Positions 25,710-33,551 of a stretch of 33,551 nucleotides of DNA are shown here, piece after piece. Position numbers and translations under genes: made by a program. The notes under the pieces were generated by a model that was not told where the DNA came from, made no database searches, and worked only from the letters and a program-made list of their open reading frames with translations. The stretch covers positions 1 through 33,551 of the forward strand of contig PKEY01000086.1 in the NCBI GenBank assembly GCA_002919265.1. The letters are read 5' to 3'. Positions within the stretch are counted from its first letter, which is position 1, and each line of letters begins with the position of its first letter. Origin of the DNA: Hyphomicrobiaceae bacterium. GTDB lineage: Bacteria; Pseudomonadota; Alphaproteobacteria; Rhizobiales; Hyphomicrobiaceae.

Positions 25710-25805
25710 TCAAACCCAAAAGCGTGTCGCTGCAAGAACACCCAGTAAAACAAAAAGAGCGGACCCGCTGGGGCCCACTCTCAGAGTTGAGATGATCATG
25801 AGCAT
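25710..25805 (-). CDS. Possible 31-codon leader ORF upstream of rimP
   Basis: ATG at 25805 opens a 31-codon frame running through the terminator hairpin and ending in TGA six bases before the rimP ATG, over its SD. The encoded peptide starts MLMIISTLRVGPSG and ends in a hydrophobic stretch with LFVLLGVLAA and RFWV, so it could be a tiny membrane peptide. No SD precedes it, but the ATG coincides with the start site predicted from the promoter at 25812-25840, which would make it leaderless. Chance is a serious alternative. Confidence 0.25.
   Translation of the reverse strand: MLMIISTLRVGPSGSALFVLLGVLAATRFWV
25752..25780 (-). terminator. Intrinsic terminator between trmB and rimP, attenuator candidate
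   Basis: On the minus strand GAGTGGGCCC (25780-25771) pairs with GGGTCCGCTC (25766-25757) in a 10-bp stem (two G-U pairs) with loop CAGC, followed at once by TTTTTG and then TTTT. It lies 94 bases after the trmB stop and 48 before rimP. It may simply end trmB transcripts. The candidate promoter at 25812-25840 is upstream of it, so rimP operon transcripts would also have to pass it. Confidence 0.85.
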
Positions 25806-25811
25806 TTGAAG

Positions 25812-25840
25812 GATATGAGATAGCGGCCGCCTTGGTCAAG
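25812..25840 (-). promoter_or_regulatory. Candidate rimP operon promoter
   Basis: CTTGAC (25840-25835), the alphaproteobacterial -35 consensus, and CATATC (25817-25812), a fair -10, are separated by exactly 17 bases. The start site would be near 25805. No better promoter is visible between the terminator and rimP. Confidence 0.55.
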
Positions 25841-25873
25841 CAGCAAATGGCAGGAATTTGACGCCTCGGTCAC

Positions 25874-26608
25874 CTATTTGGGAGCTTTTTGCTCAAATTG
25901 GGCAGACCCTAGCCACCTGAAGCGCAGATAGACCGGGCGACGGCCCTGCGCAATGGCCTTCTGTTCATAGCGCGTTGGCGGCCAATCGGGTGTCCGCTCC
26001 CGCCAATCCGAAGGACCAGCGGCTAGCCATGCGTAGCCCGGCGAGGCGCGAAATGCGAGCAGGCTGGTGCGGGCGTAATCACCAATGTCCGTAGCCAAGC
26101 GAAGCTCCGCGCCAGGCTTTAGCACCCGCGCAAGCGTCGCAAGGAACTGGGTTGAGACGAGACGGCGCTTCCAGTGGCGCTTCTTCGGCCAAGGGTCCGG
26201 AAACAGGATAAAGACACGGCTGATCGACTGGTCGGGAAGCCAGCGGAGCAGGCGGCGGGCGTCATCGGGTAAAACGCGGATGTTCTTCAAGCCCTTCGTC
26301 TCAACAGCGTCCAGCACCTTCACGACGCCATCGAGGTAAGGCTCGCAGCCGATGAGCCCGACATTGGGATGGTGTTCCGCCTGCCAGATTAGGTGCTCGC
26401 CGCCACCAAAGCCGATCTCGAGCCAGACATCCTTCGCGTCGGTTGCGAAGAGACTTGTGGCGTTCTCCGGTGGTGGCTGTTCGAGGTCGATCCGCAGGCG
26501 AGGCAGAACGTTAGCCAGGAGGCCCTGCTGGCGTGCGCTGAGTTTGCGCCCGTGTCGGCGGCCGAAGCTACGAATGTCGTCGTGCGGGACCTTGTTCGCT
26601 TCTTCCAT
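25874..26608 (-). CDS. trmB: tRNA (guanine-N7-)-methyltransferase
   Basis: TrmB forms m7G46 in the tRNA variable loop using S-adenosylmethionine. The 244-residue protein has EIGFGGGEHL (SAM motif I, about 64-73), GCEPYLDGVVKVL, the signature FPDPWPKKRHWKRRLV, and ATDIGDYA. The N-terminus RSFGRRHGRKLSARQQGL is typical. It lies downstream of metK, which makes its cosubstrate, but a terminator lies between, so co-transcription is partial at best. No strong SD precedes the ATG. Confidence 0.97.
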   Translation of the reverse strand: MEEANKVPHDDIRSFGRRHGRKLSARQQGLLANVLPRLRIDLEQPPPENATSLFATDAKDVWLEIGFGGGEHLIWQAEHHPNVGLIGCEPYLDGVVKVLDAVETKGLKNIRVLPDDARRLLRWLPDQSISRVFILFPDPWPKKRHWKRRLVSTQFLATLARVLKPGAELRLATDIGDYARTSLLAFRASPGYAWLAAGPSDWRERTPDWPPTRYEQKAIAQGRRPVYLRFRWLGSAQFEQKAPK

Positions 26609-26627
26609 GGGCTACCTAGGTGTCCGC

Positions 26628-26663
26628 AAAATCAATCGGCCGCGGAAAGGGCCGCGGCCGATT
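26628..26663 (-). terminator. Terminator after metK
   Basis: A perfect 12-bp stem (AATCGGCCGCGG / CCGCGGCCGATT, 26634-26645 and 26652-26663) with a 6-base loop, followed on the minus strand by GATTTTGC. It begins 22 bases after the metK stop and 26 bases before the trmB start. The T-run is short. Confidence 0.8.
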
Positions 26664-26685
26664 TGATCTAATCAATGACTGTCTT

Positions 26686-27885
26686 TCAGGCGACTTCGGA
26701 CTTCAGTTTCTCGACCAGATCGAGCTTCTCCCACGAGAAGCCGCCATCGGCGTCAGGCTGGCGGCCGAAGTGGCCGTAGGCCGCAGTGCGCGCGTAAATC
26801 GGCTTGTTCAGGCCGAGATGCTCACGAATACCGCGGGGCGTGAGCTTCATCACGTTCCGCACCGCCTTTTCGAGCGCGTCCTCGGAAACTTGGCCCGTGC
26901 CGTGCGTATCGACGTAGATGGAAAGCGGTTCCGCCACGCCGATCGCGTAGGACAACTGGATCGTGCAGCGATCGGCCAAGCCCGCCGCAACAATGTTTTT
27001 CGCAAGGTAACGGGCCGCGTAAGCCGCCGAGCGATCGACCTTTGTGGGGTCCTTGCCGGAGAACGCGCCACCACCGTGCGGGGCCGCGCCGCCGTAGGTG
27101 TCGACAATGATCTTGCGCCCGGTGAGACCGCAATCGCCGTCAGGACCGCCGATCTCGAACTTGCCGGTCGGATTCACATGCCACACTGTCGCCGGGGTGA
27201 TCCAGCCCTCGGGCAACGTCTTGCGGACGTAGGGCTCGACAATGGTGCGAACGTCGTTGGAGGTCAGGTTCGGGTCGAGGTGCTGCGTCGAGACCACGAT
27301 TTGTGTCACGCCAACGGGCTTGCCGTTTTCGTAGCGCACCGTGACCTGGCTCTTGGAGTCCGGCCCGAGCTTGGCCGCATCGCCTTCCTTGCGCTTACGG
27401 GCGGCGGCCAAATTCTGAAGAATCTTGTGGCTGTAGTAGATGGGAGCCGGCATCAGCTCCGGCGTTTCGCGGCACGCATAGCCGAACATGATGCCCTGGT
27501 CGCCGGCACCTTCATCCTTCTCTTCGGCAGCGTCGACGCCACGGGCGATATCGGCCGACTGCGGGTGCAAGAGAACGTCGATTGTCGCGTTCTCCCAGTG
27601 GAATCCTTGCTGTTCGTAGCCGATGTCACGAATCGCCATGCGGGCAACATGGGCTACCAGCTCTGGCGTGATTGTCTTCGGCCCGCGCGTTTCGCCCGCG
27701 ATTACGACGCGGTTCGTCGTCGCGAGCGTTTCTGCCGCCACCCGAACGTCACGCGGATCAAGCCCAACGGCGAGAGCTTCGCGGAAAAACAGGTCGACGA
27801 TCTCGTCAGAGATCCGATCACAGACCTTGTCAGGGTGTCCTTCTGACACCGATTCGCTGGTGAAAAGGTAGGATTGGCGTGACAC
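26686..27885 (-). CDS. metK: S-adenosylmethionine synthetase
   Basis: MetK makes S-adenosylmethionine from ATP and methionine in the cytosol. The 399-residue protein has [19 protein letters not shown] (9-27), [12 protein letters not shown] (the ATP-site motif) and [19 protein letters not shown] (the P-loop-like motif). The start codon is GTG, with GGGGAT at a normal distance, and gives the standard N-terminus. The order lnt-phrR-metK-trmB is conserved in Rhizobiales. A promoter candidate lies 44 bases upstream. I find no known SAM riboswitch in the short leader. Confidence 0.98.
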   Translation of the reverse strand: MSRQSYLFTSESVSEGHPDKVCDRISDEIVDLFFREALAVGLDPRDVRVAAETLATTNRVVIAGETRGPKTITPELVAHVARMAIRDIGYEQQGFHWENATIDVLLHPQSADIARGVDAAEEKDEGAGDQGIMFGYACRETPELMPAPIYYSHKILQNLAAARKRKEGDAAKLGPDSKSQVTVRYENGKPVGVTQIVVSTQHLDPNLTSNDVRTIVEPYVRKTLPEGWITPATVWHVNPTGKFEIGGPDGDCGLTGRKIIVDTYGGAAPHGGGAFSGKDPTKVDRSAAYAARYLAKNIVAAGLADRCTIQLSYAIGVAEPLSIYVDTHGTGQVSEDALEKAVRNVMKLTPRGIREHLGLNKPIYARTAAYGHFGRQPDADGGFSWEKLDLVEKLKSEVA

Positions 27886-27928
27886 CGGTATCCCCGACAG
27901 TCAAATGAAGGCCGCAACGTCGCGGGCT

Positions 27929-27957
27929 TCTTTACAGGGTTTCCGAAGGGGGTCAAG
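27929..27957 (-). promoter_or_regulatory. Candidate metK promoter
   Basis: CTTGAC (27957-27952) with TAAAGA (27934-27929) after a 17-base spacer. The start site near 27922 gives a leader of about 37 bases before the GTG, too short for a classical riboswitch. Confidence 0.5.
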
Positions 27958-28012
27958 CCGACTCTGTCGACTCGACCGGGTGTTGTAGCCGCAGGGAAAT
28001 ATCCTGTGAGCT

Positions 28013-28504
28013 TCAGTTCGATTGATGGCTGCCGTTGTTGTGATCCTTGTCCTCGCCCGCCAGCGTCCGGACGAGATCGACGATCGACCGCCTGATTTTC
28101 GGATCGGTGATCTTTACGAACGCCTTGTTGAGCTCTACTCCCTCGCGGCTGCTGAGAAAATCCACCACGTACCGATCGGTTTGGGAGAGCCCACTGGATG
28201 AGCTGGATTTGTTGGTCGGTGTCGTGCCCGGCGCGTCCTCGTAGAAGAACTCGACGCTGACACCGAGGACTTTCGCAAGCTCATAGAGCCGGCTGGCGCC
28301 GATTCGGTTGATACCCTTCTCGTATTTCTGGATCTGCTGGAAGGTGAGCCCCAACTGCTCGCCGAGCTTTTCCTGGCTCATGCCCAGCAACATGCGCTGC
28401 AAGCGCACTCGGCTTCCCACATGAATATCAAGGGGATTAGCCCGCCGCGAGCCCTTCTCGACGATTTCCTCGTGATCGGCAATTGCTTCATCGTTTCTGG
28501 TCAT
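28013..28504 (-). CDS. phrR: XRE-family regulator, PhrR/PraR type
   Basis: The 163-residue protein has a lambda-repressor-type HTH at about 28-84: GSRVRLQRMLLGMSQEKLGE, LGLTFQQIQKYEKGINRIGASRL, then YELAKVLGVSVEFFYED. A Ser/Thr-rich linker (TTPTNKSSSSSGLS) and a helical C-terminal domain follow. In Sinorhizobium the homologous phrR is pH-induced and lies next to the lnt homolog actA. In Azorhizobium PraR represses R-body genes, and in Rhizobium it affects biofilm formation. The lnt-phrR-metK location here matches. The ATG at 28504 is chosen over a start at 28534 because homologs begin near MTRND. The leader between lnt and this gene holds hairpins. Confidence 0.9.
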   Translation of the reverse strand: MTRNDEAIADHEEIVEKGSRRANPLDIHVGSRVRLQRMLLGMSQEKLGEQLGLTFQQIQKYEKGINRIGASRLYELAKVLGVSVEFFYEDAPGTTPTNKSSSSSGLSQTDRYVVDFLSSREGVELNKAFVKITDPKIRRSIVDLVRTLAGEDKDHNNGSHQSN

Positions 28505-28579
28505 GCCCCTATTTCCCCACCCTAAGTTAAGCAACGAAACTTTACTCTCTCCCCGCGCAATTCCTAGGTGCAGCCAGTC

Positions 28580-28651
28580 GTTCCGTCAACCGGAACAAGA
28601 GTTGTTGTCCGCTGATTTATGACCACGGTACTGGTCATCTGGCAACAGATG
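28580..28651 (-). repeat. Cluster of three small hairpins after lnt
   Basis: Inverted repeats GTTCCG/CGGAAC (28580-28596), GACCA/TGGTC (28621-28636) and CATCTG/CAGATG with a 4-base loop (28636-28651) follow the lnt stop in quick succession. None has a T-run; they may protect the lnt 3' end or regulate phrR. Confidence 0.4.
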
Positions 28652-28652
28652 A

Positions 28653-30365
28653 TCAGGCTCTGCGATGGACCAGCCAGAGAAGGCCGGCTCCTGCTAGCCA
28701 GAGGAGAGCGAATAATCCATCGCCGAACCGTGCATACAAGGGTGGGGGCCTCGCTCCCGGAAGAACTGTGTCTATGACGCCACGCTCGTTGAGATTGAGC
28801 CGCGCCAGGACGCGTCCGTTTGCATCGATAACTCCGGTAATTCCGTTGTTTGCGACGCGGATGAGGGGAAGTCCTTCTTCGACGGCGCGCACGCGTGCCT
28901 GGTGAAAGTGCTGGTGTGGACCGGTCGTTTCGCCGAACCAGCCGTCATTTGTGACATTGATGAGAACTTGAGGCCGACGGGACGATTGAACGATGGCGCC
29001 GGGAAAAATCGCCTCGTAGCAAATCAGCGCACCCGTCGGAGGCAGGCCGGGAACTTCAAACAATGGCCTTGGGGAGACTCCCACGGAAAATCCGCCGCGC
29101 CAACCCACCAGTTTTTGGAGCCCAATTCCTTCGAGAAGCGGCCGCAACGGCAAATATTCGCCGAACGGCACGAGATGGATCTTGTCGTAGATCGCGATGG
29201 GTTGGCCGTCCGAGCCGAATGCGATGAGGCTGTTGAAGGCGCGCGGGCGGGGAGCGTCTGGTGTGATGGGACCGTCTGCGCGCAATGCTCCTGCCAGAAG
29301 GAGAGTGCCATCCGGAAGCATCTGTCCGATGGCCTGCAGAGCGGCCGGTGTGTCGAGCGGCAGGAACGGCATTGCCGCTTCCGGCCAGATGACGTGCGTG
29401 ATGCCGACGAGGTTATCTTCGGCGCCGTTTGGACCCTGACGCGAAAGAGCGAGGTGGTCGAAGAAGATGTCTCGCTGTTTCTCCGGTCGCCACTTGTCGC
29501 GCTGGGGGACGCTTGGCTGCACGAGCCGAAGCCGAACACCCTCGACTGGGGATGGCACCGGCGTCGCGAGTTGAACGAGGCCGTAGACGAACGCGGCGGA
29601 GAGCGGAACAAGCGCGATGAGAAAGCCCGCCATTGCTGCTTGGGGGCGGCGCAATTCTGCTGCATCTGCCGATGCAACGAGGGGCGCAGCGAAAATGAGA
29701 AGCGCTAGGAATGTCAAGCCGTAGATGCCGAAAATGCCGGCGGATTGCATGAGCGGCAGTGGCCATGTCAGCGCATATCCGAGAATGTTCCACGGAAACC
29801 CCGTGAGGATATGGCCGCGGAGCCATTCGGCGGCCGAGAAGGCAAGTGCAAGCGCCAGCAGGCGAAACAAATTTGGTCGCCAAAACAGTGAAGCTGCAGC
29901 CGTTGCAGCTCCGTAAAACAGCGCCAGACCTGCCGGCATGAGGGCAACGGCAAACGGCATAAGCCAGGCGAAGCGCTCGGCCTCGACCAGGAACGCCTCA
30001 CCGATCCAGAAAAGTCCCGCGAGGAAATATCCGGCACCAAACCACCAGCCGGTCAGGCCGGCGCTACGCAGGTGTTTGGCCTTAAAGGGGCGAGCTGCGG
30101 GATCAGCCGAGGCGAGATGGACAGTGCCGTCGATCAACCAGACGAGTACGGGGAGGGTGAAAAAAAGGATGGCCCAGATGAAAAAAGGGGCCATCGCAAG
30201 AACCGACAGCGCGCCGGCCCCAAACGCCACCACACGGCCGCGCCAACCTCTCAGGGTACGGATTTTGTGGGCGAGACCCCGCAGCGGCTCAGCTACACCA
30301 ACGAGCCAATGTACGCGGCCATTGGTGTCCCGCTCGGCCGTCGAATTCCCCCCAGAAAGCGGCAT
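28653..30365 (-). CDS. lnt: Apolipoprotein N-acyltransferase
   Basis: Lnt transfers an acyl chain from phospholipid to the N-terminus of lipoproteins in the inner membrane. The 570-residue protein has N-terminal membrane helices (about 45-265) and a periplasmic nitrilase domain with the triad Glu329 (IWPEAAMPF), Lys395 (YDKIHLVPFGEYLPL) and Cys449 (GALICYEAIFPG), spaced like E. coli Glu267/Lys335/Cys387. A last transmembrane helix (FALLWLAGAGLLWLV) ends the protein. It starts five bases after corC and is clearly co-transcribed, as in the E. coli ybeZ-ybeY-ybeX-lnt cluster. In Sinorhizobium the homolog is the acid-tolerance gene actA. Confidence 0.97.
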   Translation of the reverse strand: MPLSGGNSTAERDTNGRVHWLVGVAEPLRGLAHKIRTLRGWRGRVVAFGAGALSVLAMAPFFIWAILFFTLPVLVWLIDGTVHLASADPAARPFKAKHLRSAGLTGWWFGAGYFLAGLFWIGEAFLVEAERFAWLMPFAVALMPAGLALFYGAATAAASLFWRPNLFRLLALALAFSAAEWLRGHILTGFPWNILGYALTWPLPLMQSAGIFGIYGLTFLALLIFAAPLVASADAAELRRPQAAMAGFLIALVPLSAAFVYGLVQLATPVPSPVEGVRLRLVQPSVPQRDKWRPEKQRDIFFDHLALSRQGPNGAEDNLVGITHVIWPEAAMPFLPLDTPAALQAIGQMLPDGTLLLAGALRADGPITPDAPRPRAFNSLIAFGSDGQPIAIYDKIHLVPFGEYLPLRPLLEGIGLQKLVGWRGGFSVGVSPRPLFEVPGLPPTGALICYEAIFPGAIVQSSRRPQVLINVTNDGWFGETTGPHQHFHQARVRAVEEGLPLIRVANNGITGVIDANGRVLARLNLNERGVIDTVLPGARPPPLYARFGDGLFALLWLAGAGLLWLVHRRA

Positions 30366-30370
30366 TCGCT

Positions 30371-31426
30371 TTAGTGCCCCGCCGCGGCGGCGTTGCCGTT
30401 GCCCTCGGCGTTCAAGAGGCTGGTGTCGACTTTGACCCTCATAATGCGCCGCTCGTCGGCTTCCAGCACTTCAAACACGATGCCCGACGGATGCTGAACA
30501 CGCTCACCCTGAGCGGGCAGCCGCCCAACGAGCGCGAACACAAGGCCGCCCAACGTATCGATCTCTTCTTCCTGATCCGGCTGGAGCAACTTGATCCCGA
30601 GGTACTCCTCCAGCTCGTCGATGGGCGTACGAGCCGCGGCAATCACCGTGCCCCTGGCGTCTGTCACGATGTTGGCCTCTTCCGCCTCGTCGTGCTCGTC
30701 CGCGATGTCGCCAACGATTTCCTCAACGAGGTCCTCGATCGTCACTAGGCCGTCCGTGCCGCCGTATTCGTCGATGACGATGGCCATGTGGTTACGCGTG
30801 GCCTGCATGCGAACGAGCAGCTGCATGGCCGGCATGGATGGCGGCACATACAGAACCGGCCGCCGGATCTTGGCAACTGTGAGGGGCTGGGTCAGGTCGA
30901 CCTTCGAGAAATCGAGCCCCCGCAGGCCGGTAACCCCATCTGCTGTTCCGCTTTCTTGTCTCGCCGATTGCGGGGTTTGAATCGTTGAAGTGGCTGTTTC
31001 CTTACCCGGACCAATAGCCGCTTGCTTAATCAGCCAGTTCATCACGTCCTTGACGTGAATCATGCCCCGGGGGTCATCGAGCGTTTCGCGGAAAATCGGG
31101 ATCCGCGACACACCCGCTTCCTGGAAGGTGGCGAGCAGATCGCCCAGCGTGTCGTTCTCGTCCAGCGCGATGATATCGGCGCGCGGCACCATCACGTCTT
31201 CAACCCGCAGGCGGCCAAAGTGCAGCAGGCGGAGCATCATGTTGCGCTCTTCGGCGCTCAGCTCGTCCTCGGACTTGGCCTCGGTTTTTAGGGTGTGCTC
31301 AAGAACATCGCGGAGCGTCTGTGTGCTGGGAAGCCGCAGTCGGGAAATCAGGCTGCCTAGCCAACTCTGACTCTCGCTACCCTCGCTCGATGAGCCGTTC
31401 CTGGGGTGTTCGCCTTCTATCGACAT
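30371..31426 (-). CDS. corC: CorC/HlyC-family CBS-domain protein
   Basis: This 351-residue protein has two CBS motifs (about 70-130, VEDVMVPRADIIALD; and about 185-245, VLYVPPSMPAMQLLVRM) and a C-terminal CorC_HlyC domain (about 255-345), with IVIDEYGGTDGLVTIEDLVEEIVGDI as signature. No transmembrane helices, so it is the soluble YbeX type, linked to magnesium/cobalt efflux and, in E. coli, to ribosome metabolism. A polar insert of about 45 residues (KETATSTIQTPQSARQ and onward) separates the CBS motifs. The SD before ATG 31426 is weak; it follows ybeY by 22 bases. Confidence 0.94.
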   Translation of the reverse strand: MSIEGEHPRNGSSSEGSESQSWLGSLISRLRLPSTQTLRDVLEHTLKTEAKSEDELSAEERNMMLRLLHFGRLRVEDVMVPRADIIALDENDTLGDLLATFQEAGVSRIPIFRETLDDPRGMIHVKDVMNWLIKQAAIGPGKETATSTIQTPQSARQESGTADGVTGLRGLDFSKVDLTQPLTVAKIRRPVLYVPPSMPAMQLLVRMQATRNHMAIVIDEYGGTDGLVTIEDLVEEIVGDIADEHDEAEEANIVTDARGTVIAAARTPIDELEEYLGIKLLQPDQEEEIDTLGGLVFALVGRLPAQGERVQHPSGIVFEVLEADERRIMRVKVDTSLLNAEGNGNAAAAGH

Positions 31427-31448
31427 TGTTTTTGTGATGGGTTGGTAA

Positions 31449-32003
31449 TCACGCCTCTGCTGTCGAATGAGAGCCGTAGGGGTCAGGAACCCCTAGCTCA
31501 GCTAGCAACTCGACCTCGAGCGCTTCCATCGTAAGCGCCTCCGCCTCGGTCTCGTGGTCGTACCCGAGCAGATGGAGCAGCCCGTGCAGGACGAGATGCT
31601 GGAGGTGGTGGTGCGGCGGCTTGTTCTCAGCCGCAGCTTCACGCGCCACCGTCTCGGCGGCCAGAATGAGGTCGCCGAGAGGACGGCGCGATCCTTCAGG
31701 CAGAACGGCGCTTCCTGTCGGGAACGAGAGAACGTTGGTGGGCTTGTCCTTGCCTCTGTAATCGCGATTGAGCACGCGAACGCGTTCATCGGAGCTCAGG
31801 GCGACGGCAACCTCCACGTTTGCGAGGTCGAACCGACGCGCCACGATGTCCGCCACGGCACAAATGGTCTCCTCGATGGGCTCAAACGCGCTCCAATCGC
31901 CTTCTTCGACGAGAATGTCGAGGTGAAGTCGTTCCGGAGGCTCCGAGCCTTCATCGCCTTCCGACGGCTCAGGGCTCAACGCTGCTTGGATTGTGTCACT
32001 CAT
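31449..32003 (-). CDS. ybeY: Endoribonuclease YbeY, rRNA maturation factor
   Basis: YbeY is a zinc-dependent RNase needed for 16S rRNA 3' maturation and 70S quality control. The 184-residue protein has the H3xH5xH motif HGLLHLLGYDH, NRDYRGKDKPTNVLSFP and GDLILAAETV. An acidic N-terminal stretch of about 25 residues precedes the domain. ATG 32003 overlaps the phoH stop by eight bases; ATG 32021 would add six residues. Neither has a strong SD, as expected for coupled translation. Confidence 0.96.
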   Translation of the reverse strand: MSDTIQAALSPEPSEGDEGSEPPERLHLDILVEEGDWSAFEPIEETICAVADIVARRFDLANVEVAVALSSDERVRVLNRDYRGKDKPTNVLSFPTGSAVLPEGSRRPLGDLILAAETVAREAAAENKPPHHHLQHLVLHGLLHLLGYDHETEAEALTMEALEVELLAELGVPDPYGSHSTAEA

Positions 32004-33021
32004 GGCGTTCGTGCTGGGCATCGAGGGCTTGGTCCCGATCGTAAGCCTCCACGATGCGAGCGACGAGATCCCGCCGCACCACGTCCGAGGATGAGAAGCG
32101 GACCACCTCGATGCCTTCGATGCCGGCTAACAGTCGGACGGCTTCGTCCAACCCGGACTTCTGTCCCGGAGGAAGATCGATCTGACTTGGGTCGCCTGTA
32201 ATCACCATCTTCGAGTTCTCACCGAGGCGGGTGAGAAACATCTTCATCTGCATGCTGGTCGTGTTCTGCGCCTCGTCGAGAATAATATAGGCATTCGCCA
32301 GGGTGCGGCCACGCATGAAGGCCAAGGGCGCGATCTCGATCGTGCCCGTCTCCATGTCGCGCTCCACCTTCTCGGGAGGCAGCACATCATAGAGGGCATC
32401 GTAGAGCGGGCGCAAATAAGGGTCGACCTTCTCGCGCATATCTCCCGGCAAGAAGCCGAGCCGTTCACCCGCCTCGACGGCTGGCCGAGAGAGGATGATC
32501 CGCTCGACCATTCCCCGCTCCAGACAGTGCGCGGCGTAAGCAACCGCAAGATAGGTCTTGCCCGTACCGGCGGGGCCTAGGCCGAACACAAGGTCCGTCC
32601 GCTCGAGGCTACGGATGTAGGTGCTTTGCGCCGGGGTGCGCGCCTTGATGATGCGTCGCCGGGTCGCGATCTGGGCCTGGCCATCGGTTGGCTTCTGGCC
32701 GTCGCTAAACCGTCCGTGTCGGATGAGACCGTCGAAATCCCCTGGCGCCACCTGCTCACCTCGCGCAACTCTGGTGTAAAGCTGCTCCAACACGCCGCGC
32801 GCAAGCTCGCACGCGGCCTCCGAGCCCGTCAGGATCACCACGTTGCCGTGAGCATGGGCCTCGATCCCGAGGCGATCCTCGATCAATGCCAGATGGGAAT
32901 CGTACTCGCCAAGAAGTTCGGCGAGGTACCGGTTGTTCTCAAAGGGCACTACCAACCGCTTCTTGGGATGAGAAGCTTTGGCTTTCCCGTTCGAGGTGGC
33001 TGCCCCACGATATCCGTTCAA
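31996..33021 (-). CDS. phoH: PhoH-like ATPase (YbeZ)
   Basis: This 341-residue PhoH-family ATPase has Walker A GPAGTGKT (149-156), Walker B AYIILDEAQN and a C-terminal TGDPSQIDLPPGQKSGL. A KH-like N-terminal region (about 40-90) precedes it. PhoH partners with YbeY in rRNA metabolism, possibly as an RNA helicase. The start is probably TTG at 33021, with AGGAGAG about ten bases upstream and no in-frame ATG in the first 80 codons. A TATACT box (33073-33068) 47 bases upstream is a possible -10. It follows miaB by 110 bases. Confidence 0.95.
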   Translation of the reverse strand: MNGYRGAATSNGKAKASHPKKRLVVPFENNRYLAELLGEYDSHLALIEDRLGIEAHAHGNVVILTGSEAACELARGVLEQLYTRVARGEQVAPGDFDGLIRHGRFSDGQKPTDGQAQIATRRRIIKARTPAQSTYIRSLERTDLVFGLGPAGTGKTYLAVAYAAHCLERGMVERIILSRPAVEAGERLGFLPGDMREKVDPYLRPLYDALYDVLPPEKVERDMETGTIEIAPLAFMRGRTLANAYIILDEAQNTTSMQMKMFLTRLGENSKMVITGDPSQIDLPPGQKSGLDEAVRLLAGIEGIEVVRFSSSDVVRRDLVARIVEAYDRDQALDAQHERHE

Positions 33022-33131
33022 TATGCGCTCTCTCCTGTGCGGCCCGCATGCGATATCGGCCGCGATCAGTATACTACCCTATTTAAGAGCTTTGTGACAC
33101 CCTTCCAGCGGCATCCGCCCAAAGCGACCGC

Positions 33132-33551
33132 CTATCGCAGAATTCCGGCCAGGCTATTGGTGCTGGCATCCGAGATCTCGACAGGGTGAATGCGGCCGAG
33201 AAGGCTCGGTTCCGCCTCGGCGTGGACCGCTTGCAGGTACGGCGACCGGCCCACGAGCTGCCCCGCCTTCCGGCCAGGTTTTTCGAAGAGCACGGGAAGC
33301 ACCTTGCCGACGCACTTGGCGTTAAACTGGCGCTGCTGCGCCTGCAAGAGGTCCTGCAGTCGGGCGAGCCTGTCCGCCTTGACCTCTTCGGGCACCTGGC
33401 CGTCCATGTTGGCAGCAGGGGTGCCGGGACGCGCGCTGTACTTGAATGAGAAGGCCTGGGCAAAGCTCACCTGCCGCACAAGCTCGAGCGTATCCTGGAA
33501 CTCCTCCTCCGTCTCGCCAGGGAACCCGACAATGATATCAGTCGATAGGGC
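33132..33551 (-). CDS. miaB: tRNA-2-methylthio-N6-dimethylallyladenosine synthase MiaB, N-terminal part outside window
   Basis: Only the last 139 residues are visible, continuous to the window edge. [20 protein letters not shown] and then [20 protein letters not shown] are the end of the radical-SAM domain of MiaB, and a TRAM domain ([27 protein letters not shown]) follows. MiaB adds a methylthio group to i6A37 in tRNA. The Fe-S cluster motifs are off-window. The order miaB-phoH-ybeY-corC-lnt is the common proteobacterial cluster. Confidence 0.95.
   Translation of the reverse strand, partial: ALSTDIIVGFPGETEEEFQDTLELVRQVSFAQAFSFKYSARPGTPAANMDGQVPEEVKADRLARLQDLLQAQQRQFNAKCVGKVLPVLFEKPGRKAGQLVGRSPYLQAVHAEAEPSLLGRIHPVEISDASTNSLAGILR

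Noticed and set aside
26620..27846. 408-codon plus-strand ORF opposite metK and trmB spacer
   Set aside because: It covers metK in antisense and runs through the metK terminator; no recognisable domain.
27886..28012. SAM riboswitch before metK
   Set aside because: I looked for SAM-II and SAM/SAH-like elements; the leader below the promoter is only about 37 bases and shows no matching motif.
1..33551. Mobile elements, CRISPR arrays, phage or toxin-antitoxin systems
   Set aside because: No transposase or integrase, no regularly spaced repeats, no island-like composition shift, and the gene order is the conserved chromosomal order of Hyphomicrobiales.

Overview
The window looks like a chromosomal core-gene segment of an alphaproteobacterium, most likely of the order Hyphomicrobiales (Rhizobiales). 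The reasons are an Irr-type Fur regulator divergent from fabA-fabB-fabI, an XRE regulator of the PhrR/PraR type lodged between lnt and metK, a DUF1127 protein, an Omp25-like small porin, CTTGAC-type -35 elements and high GC (about 60% by eye). I see no mobile elements, CRISPR arrays, complete tRNA or rRNA genes or phage genes. Coding density is high and almost every gene belongs to a recognisable family.

Layout. Positions 1-4722 hold accessory metabolism: the end of an FAD oxidoreductase, DUF1127, a LysR regulator, an overlapping SDR/glutamine amidotransferase pair and a DinB-fold protein. Positions 5144-7759 hold coaBC-dut and a MoeB/ThiF-like E1 enzyme (coenzyme A synthesis, dUTP removal, sulfur-carrier activation). 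Positions 7788-11014 hold an outer-membrane barrel, a glyoxylate-reductase-like dehydrogenase, an SH3 envelope protein and irr. Positions 11247-15533 hold fabA-fabB-fabI (unsaturated fatty acid synthesis and enoyl reduction), murI and a small secreted Cys/Arg-rich protein.

From 15619 to the end, all genes are on the minus strand. In transcription order they are miaB (partial), phoH, ybeY, corC, lnt, phrR, metK and trmB, followed by the translation operon rimP-nusA-ylxR-infB-rbfA-truB-rpsO-pnp. The first block combines tRNA modification, rRNA maturation, lipoprotein acylation and S-adenosylmethionine synthesis. The second combines 30S maturation, transcription termination/antitermination, initiation, tRNA modification and RNA decay.

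The genes themselves are conventional. The most interesting signals are in the noncoding RNA around the translation operon: a strong intrinsic terminator between a candidate promoter and rimP, crossed by a 31-codon upstream ORF; an rpsO leader with two competing helices; a closed 62-nt stem in front of pnp; and a tRNA T-arm-like hairpin between a strong Shine-Dalgarno (SD) sequence and the rbfA start. A 7-bp inverted repeat also straddles the -10 box of the irr promoter. Hairpins and promoters were read by eye and no folding or database search was run.
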